A stretch of 64,000 bases of DNA from NCBI GenBank assembly GCA_030457765.1, contig JAKDUK010000003.1, positions 84,795-148,794 of the forward strand, written 5' to 3'. This document shows, in pieces, positions 58,843-64,000 of this stretch. The stretch comes from Marinobacter sp. (lineage in GTDB: Bacteria > Pseudomonadota > Gammaproteobacteria > Pseudomonadales > Oleiphilaceae). Position numbers and translations under genes: made by a program. Under the pieces are notes generated by a model. The model did not search any database, was not told the origin of the DNA, and was given only the letters and a program-made list of their open reading frames with translations. The number at the start of each line of letters is the position of its first letter. Positions within the stretch are counted from its first letter, which is position 1.

Positions 58843-60537
58843 TTAAACGCGATAGCGACTAACCTGGTCTGACATGTCTTTTGCCAACCCTTTAAGGCGC
58901 TGGGTTGCTGCTCCAGCCCGGTGTGTTCCCTGAGCCGTCTGCTCTGTAATCGCCACAATCTCATGAACATTCTGGTTAATAGTTTCCGAGACGCTTGTCT
59001 GTTCTTCTGCAGCGCTGGCAATTTGGGTATTCATATCATTTATGGTGCCAACCGCTTGGTTAATCCGCTGCAGGGCTTCGTCCACCTGCTGAGTCTCTGC
59101 AATGGTGGCCTCACTACGCTCACTGATCGAACCAATCAGCTTCACTGCATTGTCGGCTCCCGTTTGCAGCCGCTCTATGGTTTCCTGGATTTCCTGAGTG
59201 CTCTTTTGAGTCCGGCTGGCCAGTGTGCGAACTTCATCCGCAACCACCGCAAATCCCCGGCCAGCTTCTCCAGCACGAGCGGCTTCAATCGCGGCATTGA
59301 GGGCCAACAGATTAGTCTGATCGGCAATCTCGCGGATCACTTCCAATACTGTGTCAATCTGGCGGGAGTCTGCACCCAGTTTTTCAATGACCTGAACACC
59401 TTGCTCAACCTGCTCTGACAACCCACCAATTACCTCAATGGTTTGGTGTACCAGGCCCTGTGCATCGCATACCTGAGCATTTGCGTGATCTGCAGCATCA
59501 GAAGCCTCGCTGGCATTACTGGCCACCTCTTGCGCCGCAGCCGTCATCTCGTTCATGGCTGTGGCCACTTGGTCACTCTCAGATTTTTGTCGCTCTACGC
59601 CTTGTTCTGTTTCTCCCATTACCTGATTCAGCTCCTCAGAAGCCGAGTTCAGCGTGCGGGTAGATGAGAGAACTCGCTCCACCAATCCATGTACCTGATC
59701 AGCGAAGCTGTTGAAGGCCGTCGCTAGCTGACTCAACTCGTCCTTGCCACTCACGTCCAATCGACGGGTCAGATCTCCATCGCCGCTGGCGATATCATTC
59801 ATGGCCGACACCGCCGATTTAAGCGGTCGGATGATGCTGCGCACGACAATCAAAGCTAGAAGCACGATGATAGCCAATGCGATCAGTGAGGTGGTTATAG
59901 AGCCGATTACTGCGCCACTTAGAGAATCCCCAACTTTTTTGTCCATGGCGACAACCTGTTTTTCCAGGCCATCTACCCAAAAGCCCGTACCAATCATGAT
60001 ATCCCACTCCGGAATCATCACGGCATAACCGAGTTTTGGTGCGATTTCGCCTGTGTTCTCATTCTGCCACTCATAGGAAACATAGCCCCCGCCATCACGA
60101 GCCACTTTTACCAGTTCACGGATCAGGTAAGTACCATCAGGGTCTTGAGTATCCCAGAGGGTTTGGCCTTCCAGTGCTGGATTCACGCCATGCATCACAT
60201 TAACGCCATTGGTATCGTAGGCAAAAATATAACCAGCACTACCTGAATCGTTGAAGCGCAGCTGTCGCAAGATTTCCCACGCTTGCTTGCGAACCTCAGG
60301 ATCGTTAGCCGAACCTGCCTTGTTGTAGAGATGCGCAATAGAAGTGCGCGCCAGCTCAATATAGTTTTTTAGCTCCTGGCGCTTACTCTCTTCCATGTCC
60401 GCGGAAAAACTTGCAATAGCCCCTTCACCAATATTCCGAGCTTGATTCAAGTTGTAGGTAGTAAGGAACACGGTCAGTGCGATTACCGGCACCAATGCCA
60501 ACAACAGCACTCGCGTTTGAATGGTCAGTTTTTTCAT
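58843..60537 (-). CDS. Methyl-accepting chemotaxis protein with a Cache sensor
   Basis: The 564-residue chemoreceptor has a membrane helix ([15 protein letters not shown]), a periplasmic sCache_2-type domain ([38 protein letters not shown]) and a second helix ([16 protein letters not shown]). HAMP and the signalling domain follow, with its hairpin tip [20 protein letters not shown]. Single Cache_2 receptors often bind organic acids, which would fit the adjacent dctBD-like pair. The ligand is unknown. Confidence 0.92.
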   Translation of the reverse strand: MKKLTIQTRVLLLALVPVIALTVFLTTYNLNQARNIGEGAIASFSADMEESKRQELKNYIELARTSIAHLYNKAGSANDPEVRKQAWEILRQLRFNDSGSAGYIFAYDTNGVNVMHGVNPALEGQTLWDTQDPDGTYLIRELVKVARDGGGYVSYEWQNENTGEIAPKLGYAVMIPEWDIMIGTGFWVDGLEKQVVAMDKKVGDSLSGAVIGSITTSLIALAIIVLLALIVVRSIIRPLKSAVSAMNDIASGDGDLTRRLDVSGKDELSQLATAFNSFADQVHGLVERVLSSTRTLNSASEELNQVMGETEQGVERQKSESDQVATAMNEMTAAAQEVASNASEASDAADHANAQVCDAQGLVHQTIEVIGGLSEQVEQGVQVIEKLGADSRQIDTVLEVIREIADQTNLLALNAAIEAARAGEAGRGFAVVADEVRTLASRTQKSTQEIQETIERLQTGADNAVKLIGSISERSEATIAETQQVDEALQRINQAVGTINDMNTQIASAAEEQTSVSETINQNVHEIVAITEQTAQGTHRAGAATQRLKGLAKDMSDQVSRYRV

Positions 60538-60707
60538 ATCTGGTAGGTCTTCTATCTATTATAGAGGAGTGACGGAGGCTTCCGCCCGAAGCACAGGAAC
60601 ACGATAATACAGAGTGCTACCGCAAATTATCATTGAGGGTACTGCGTAGTTTGTATACAGAGTGTAACCACCCGCACCATTGCCAACGAGCGTGCCGGCA
60701 CCATGTT

Positions 60708-62060
60708 TCAATCCTTAAACTGAGCCTTATCCAGGCCGTGTTTCTTCATCTTGTCGTACAGGGTTTTACGGGCAACGCCCAGCTGCACCATAGTGTCTTT
60801 GATGCTGCCATGGCAGGCATTGAGCGCACTGGTTAACACCGAATGCTCAAAGCTATCCATCATTTCCATGAGGGTTCGCCGCCCGCTCACATCAGCCTTG
60901 GCCACAGGTTCACTGTCATCCAGAGCAGCCGGGCCAAGCAGTACATAACGCTCGGCCAGATTGCGTAGCTCACGAACATTTCCGGGCCAGCTATGGTGCA
61001 TCAAACTTACAGCCTGGCTGGCATCCAGAGGAATGCTCTCTCGATCATAACGAGCAGCAGCAATCAGAACGAAATGGTGAAACAGCATGGGTATATCTTC
61101 TTTGCGCTCGCGCAAAGGCGGAATGTCCACTTTTACCACGTTCAGCCGGTAATACAGATCGGCCCGAAAGCGGCCTTCATCGCTGAGTGCTTTGAGATCC
61201 GATTTGGTGGCGGCAATAATGCGCACATCCACATCCTGTACCTGGTTACTACCCAGACGCTCCACCTTTTGCTCTTCAAGCACCCGAAGCAGCTTGATTT
61301 GCAGGGGCATGGGCATGCTTTCCACTTCATCCAGAAACAGGGTACCCAGGTGAGCATGTTCAACCTTACCAATGCGGCGCTTGTCCGCCCCGGTAAACGC
61401 CCCTGCCTCATGGCCAAAAAGCTCACTCTCAATCAGGTTCTCCGGCACAGCGCCACAGTTAATCGCCACAAAATTATGGGCTCCCCGCGTGCTGTTCTCG
61501 TGAATGTAGCGGGCCAGCGCATCCTTGCCAGAGCCTGTTTCGCCATACAACAAGGTGTTGGCAGAAATATCCAAAATCGGCGTGATGGTATCCATCACCT
61601 TTTTCATACTTGGAGTGTCACCAAGAATTCTTGGCCCTGGCTTAGCCAAGTGACGCAGTTGGGCCTTAAGCCGGCGGTTTTCCAAGGCAAGGTGCCGTTT
61701 TTCTATGGCGTGCCGTAACAGTTCAACCAGCTCATCGTGGTTAAACGGCTTTTCGATAAAATCGTAGGCGCCCTGTTGCATGGCAGACACAGCGGTGCTG
61801 ATGTCGCCTTGGCCAGTCAGGATGATAACGGGGATGGTTTCATCCATAGCCTGAATGGCACACAGCATCTCAAGCCCGTCCATTCCTGGCATATTGTAAT
61901 CGCACAACACCACGCCGTTATATTCTGGCGTAATGGCGGCAAGGCCAGATTCAGCATCTGCAAAGCAGGCCACAGGCAGGTCTTCAAGAGTGAGTGCCTG
62001 GGCAATGGCCTGACGAATGTGGGGCTCATCATCCACAAAAATCACCGAGGGTTCTGTCAT
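60708..62060 (-). CDS. DctD/NtrC-like sigma-54-dependent response regulator
   Basis: The 450-residue regulator has a receiver ([39 protein letters not shown]), a sigma-54 AAA+ domain ([36 protein letters not shown]) and a Fis-like helix-turn-helix at the end ([16 protein letters not shown]). The GAFTGA loop is intact, so it can contact sigma-54. It is downstream of the kinase with a four-base ATGA overlap. This layout is that of C4-dicarboxylate DctBD. Confidence 0.92.
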   Translation of the reverse strand: MTEPSVIFVDDEPHIRQAIAQALTLEDLPVACFADAESGLAAITPEYNGVVLCDYNMPGMDGLEMLCAIQAMDETIPVIILTGQGDISTAVSAMQQGAYDFIEKPFNHDELVELLRHAIEKRHLALENRRLKAQLRHLAKPGPRILGDTPSMKKVMDTITPILDISANTLLYGETGSGKDALARYIHENSTRGAHNFVAINCGAVPENLIESELFGHEAGAFTGADKRRIGKVEHAHLGTLFLDEVESMPMPLQIKLLRVLEEQKVERLGSNQVQDVDVRIIAATKSDLKALSDEGRFRADLYYRLNVVKVDIPPLRERKEDIPMLFHHFVLIAAARYDRESIPLDASQAVSLMHHSWPGNVRELRNLAERYVLLGPAALDDSEPVAKADVSGRRTLMEMMDSFEHSVLTSALNACHGSIKDTMVQLGVARKTLYDKMKKHGLDKAQFKD

Positions 62061-63871
62061 TCCGTCGCCTCACGCTTTGTTAGGGTAAATTCAAACTCTG
62101 CACCCGGCGCATCCATGCGATTGCGCCCGGTAAGCCTGCCACCCAGGGCATCGGCTATCTGCCTTGAGATAGACAACCCTAGCCCAAGCCCCTGCTTGAC
62201 GGACTTGGTGGTAAAGAAGGGTTCAAAGACCTGTTCGGAATTTGCGGGCAGCCCAGAGCCGTTGTCTCGAACAAAACAGCGCCAGATTTCTCCCTGCTCT
62301 TCCACATCTATGGTGATTGTTGGCTGCTCCTGGTTTTCCACCGCCTGCACAGCATTGGCAAGCAAGTTTACCATCACCTGCTCAATGCGAATCAGATCGC
62401 CGTGGCACCAGATTGGCTGTTCAGGACGGTTCCACCGAATCCCAATGTCTGCACTGTTTTTTTGTGCGGCAATGATTTTCAAGGACGCATCCACACAAAG
62501 GCGGAAATCCACAATGGTTGGCGGGCCTTCGGATTTGCGGGCAAACACTTTGAACTGGCGGGTAAGCTCCGCCATTTTGTCACACAAAAGCACTATTTCA
62601 CCCAGGTTTGCGTCCACCATATCGGTGGCACCCTTTTCCAGGAAGCGGCGACTATTTCTGGCGTAGGTCTGAATGGCTGTGAGAGGCTGGCTCATTTCGT
62701 GATTAAGGCCGGCAGACATCTGCCCCAGCACCGCCAGCTTGGCCGCCTGAATCAATTCTTGCTGGGTTTCCCGCAACTCATTTTGAGTGCGCTCGCGCTC
62801 ACGTATTTCATCCAGCAGTTTCCGGTTAGATTGCTCCAAATCTGCTGTTCGCTCGGTAACGCTCTGCTCAAGTTGTTCCCCTCTCAAAGCCAGTTCTGCT
62901 TCGCGGCGATACCGCTCACGCAGGTAAAGCCATGCCAGCAGTACACCAATGAATATCGCGATACCACCCGCCACAAACCCAAGCCGTGTCCAGACCACTG
63001 AGCGCGTGCTCACCATGACCTGTAACGTCCAATCCAGCCGAGGTAGAGGTGTGCGCACACTCAAATACTCACGCCCCCCACCATTTTCACGAATACGCAA
63101 AGTGTTGGATGAATCAGACAAGCCTGGTGGTTTATCAAGGTATTTCAGAGACACAGGCCTGAGGTCCCTGTCTGGGTAACGCTGCCGCGATGCTTCACCC
63201 GGTGCTTCTTCAGCATCGCCGGTGAAATCCCGATACAACCAATCCGACTTACTGGCCAGAAAACTCACACCAGCTTCATCTAACACCACCATTTCTGCCT
63301 CACGCACAGAAGCAGGCCTGTGCCACTGGGATTCCAGCTCATGCACAAGCACTTTCACCGCCACCACCCCCAGCAACTGCCCTTGCTCGCCACGCACAGG
63401 ATGAGAAAAGTACAGCCCACGCACCCTAGAGGTAGACCCCAAAGCAAAGTAAATGGCAGAGCCGCCTTTCTCCATGGCTTCGGAGAAGTAGGGTCGAAAG
63501 CTGAAGTTGCGCCCCACAAAACTGCCGGTTTGCTGATAGTTATTGGCGGCAATGGTCAGGCCGGTTGTGTCCATCAAATACACGTCAGAGCTGCCAACAA
63601 TGGTGGCCATGCGCTGCATTTCTTCATTGGCCTGATGGATAATCGCGGGATTGTCGGGAGAAAGTAAGGCGGCCTCCAACAGGGGGTGCTCCGCCATCAG
63701 TTCAGGTATCGGCAGGTATCGGTTCAACTCGTTGCCCACAAGCTGACGGTAACGGAAAGACTCCTCCAGGCTGTCCTGCTCAACCTGCCGGTAGCCAGCC
63801 CAGCCACCCAGCATCCAGGACACCGTGAGGGTGAAAACAAATACAACAAAAGCGCCTATCCGGTAAGGCAT
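62057..63871 (-). CDS. DctB-like sensor histidine kinase
   Basis: The 604-residue kinase has a periplasmic dCache-type sensor (MATIVGSSDVYLMDTTGLTIA, NNYQQTGSFVGRNFSFRPYF). It is flanked by membrane helices near residues 5-25 and 300-318. A coiled coil, HisKA (MSAGLNHEMSQPLTAIQTYARN) and HATPase (VNLLANAVQAVE, DNGSGLP, GLGLGLSISRQI) follow. It is close to DctB, which senses C4-dicarboxylates. Its target transporter (dctPQM) is not in the window; it may lie beyond the right end. Confidence 0.92.
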   Translation of the reverse strand: MPYRIGAFVVFVFTLTVSWMLGGWAGYRQVEQDSLEESFRYRQLVGNELNRYLPIPELMAEHPLLEAALLSPDNPAIIHQANEEMQRMATIVGSSDVYLMDTTGLTIAANNYQQTGSFVGRNFSFRPYFSEAMEKGGSAIYFALGSTSRVRGLYFSHPVRGEQGQLLGVVAVKVLVHELESQWHRPASVREAEMVVLDEAGVSFLASKSDWLYRDFTGDAEEAPGEASRQRYPDRDLRPVSLKYLDKPPGLSDSSNTLRIRENGGGREYLSVRTPLPRLDWTLQVMVSTRSVVWTRLGFVAGGIAIFIGVLLAWLYLRERYRREAELALRGEQLEQSVTERTADLEQSNRKLLDEIRERERTQNELRETQQELIQAAKLAVLGQMSAGLNHEMSQPLTAIQTYARNSRRFLEKGATDMVDANLGEIVLLCDKMAELTRQFKVFARKSEGPPTIVDFRLCVDASLKIIAAQKNSADIGIRWNRPEQPIWCHGDLIRIEQVMVNLLANAVQAVENQEQPTITIDVEEQGEIWRCFVRDNGSGLPANSEQVFEPFFTTKSVKQGLGLGLSISRQIADALGGRLTGRNRMDAPGAEFEFTLTKREATE

Positions 63872-63936
63872 ATCCCGGTTCCCGCATCACCATTAAAGCA
63901 CGCCAGAGTATCCCCCGGCCCTTGGAAGGACAAGGA

Positions 63937-63996
63937 CAAGGGGGCGCGATGACCGGCAATTGCCGGAACGCTCAGGCGATTGCCAGGCGCCCCTTG
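63937..63996. repeat. Nested palindrome upstream of the DctB-like gene
   Basis: CCGGCAATTGCCGG (63953-63966) is a perfect 14-base palindrome. It lies inside a wider inverted repeat, CAAGGGGGCGC (63937-63947) and GGCGCCCCTTG (63986-63996), imperfect by one base. No gene is visible in 63872-64000, which is cut by the window edge. Confidence 0.55.
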
Positions 63997-64000
63997 CGCT

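Noticed and set aside
63986..63999. Possible sigma-54 promoter (GG ... GC) near the window end
   Set aside because: The GG to GC spacing is eight bases, not the required ten.
1..64000. CRISPR arrays, tRNA or rRNA genes, prophage and insertion sequences
   Set aside because: None was seen: no spaced direct repeats, no transposase or phage proteins, and no tRNA or rRNA recognised by eye. A covariance-model scan would be the decisive test for RNA genes.

Overview
The window is a gene-dense stretch (roughly 90% coding) of a gammaproteobacterial chromosome with mid-50s GC by eye. Gene content and order recall the Pseudomonas/Marinobacter side of the class. Examples are nadB / rpoE-mucA-mucB-rseC-mucD / lepA-lepB-rnc-era-recO-pdxJ next to a GacS/BarA-type hybrid kinase, xerD-dsbC-hom-thrC-recJ-prfB-lysS, rpsP-rimM-trmD-rplS with ffh, and argF followed by an ABC ATPase. 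A marine, Marinobacter-like bacterium is my best guess. It is inferred from synteny and protein style, not from a marker-gene comparison. I saw no rRNA, tRNA, CRISPR array, prophage, transposase or insertion sequence.

Layout. 1-2045: 3' part of a BarA/GacS hybrid kinase. 2067-8166 (minus): pdxJ, recO, era, rnc, a DUF4845 membrane protein, lepB and lepA, tightly packed. 8272-10998 (minus): a CHASE-PAS-GGDEF-EAL protein with a degenerate EAL half. 11131-15413 (minus): the envelope-stress module mucD, rseC, mucB, mucA, rpoE, with a candidate sigma-E promoter in front. 15526-19886 (plus): nadB, sdhE, ygfX, ygfZ and an HDOD gene. 19880-30034 (minus): ung, lysS, prfB (programmed +1 frameshift), recJ, thrC, hom, dsbC, xerD. 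30150-33640 (minus): rplS, trmD, rimM, rpsP and ffh. 33822-40010 (plus): a YpjD-type protein, a CorC/HlyC-type transporter, a Yip1 protein, a DUF1631 protein and a TonB-like protein. 40028-42581: grxD (minus), then argF and an orphan ABC ATPase (plus). 42603-52518 (minus): glpK, an RstAB-like two-component pair, slyD-like, an acetyl-CoA hydrolase/transferase, a small exported protein, tas and dinB. 52634-54858 (plus): a DUF1244 gene and minCDE. 54918-58791: DUF2804 (minus), then START, CBS and PIN-PhoH genes (plus). 58843-63871 (minus): a Cache chemoreceptor and a DctB/DctD-like two-component pair.

Most genes form conserved housekeeping operons for translation (lepA, prfB, lysS, rplS, rpsP, trmD, rimM), secretion (lepB, ffh, dsbC), RNA processing (rnc, era), repair (recO, recJ, ung, dinB), division (minCDE) and amino-acid synthesis (hom, thrC, argF). 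Signalling genes sit between them: BarA, sigma-E/MucA, the c-di-GMP protein, RstAB-like, DctBD-like and the chemoreceptor.

I found no convincing undescribed multi-gene system. The items most worth a second look are the degenerate EAL domain of the protein inserted between mucD and lepA, a nested palindromic element between recJ and prfB, a perfect LexA-type box shared by dinB and a DUF1244 gene, repeated TGTAAC motifs before the RstA-like regulator, and a sigma-E-like promoter before rpoE.
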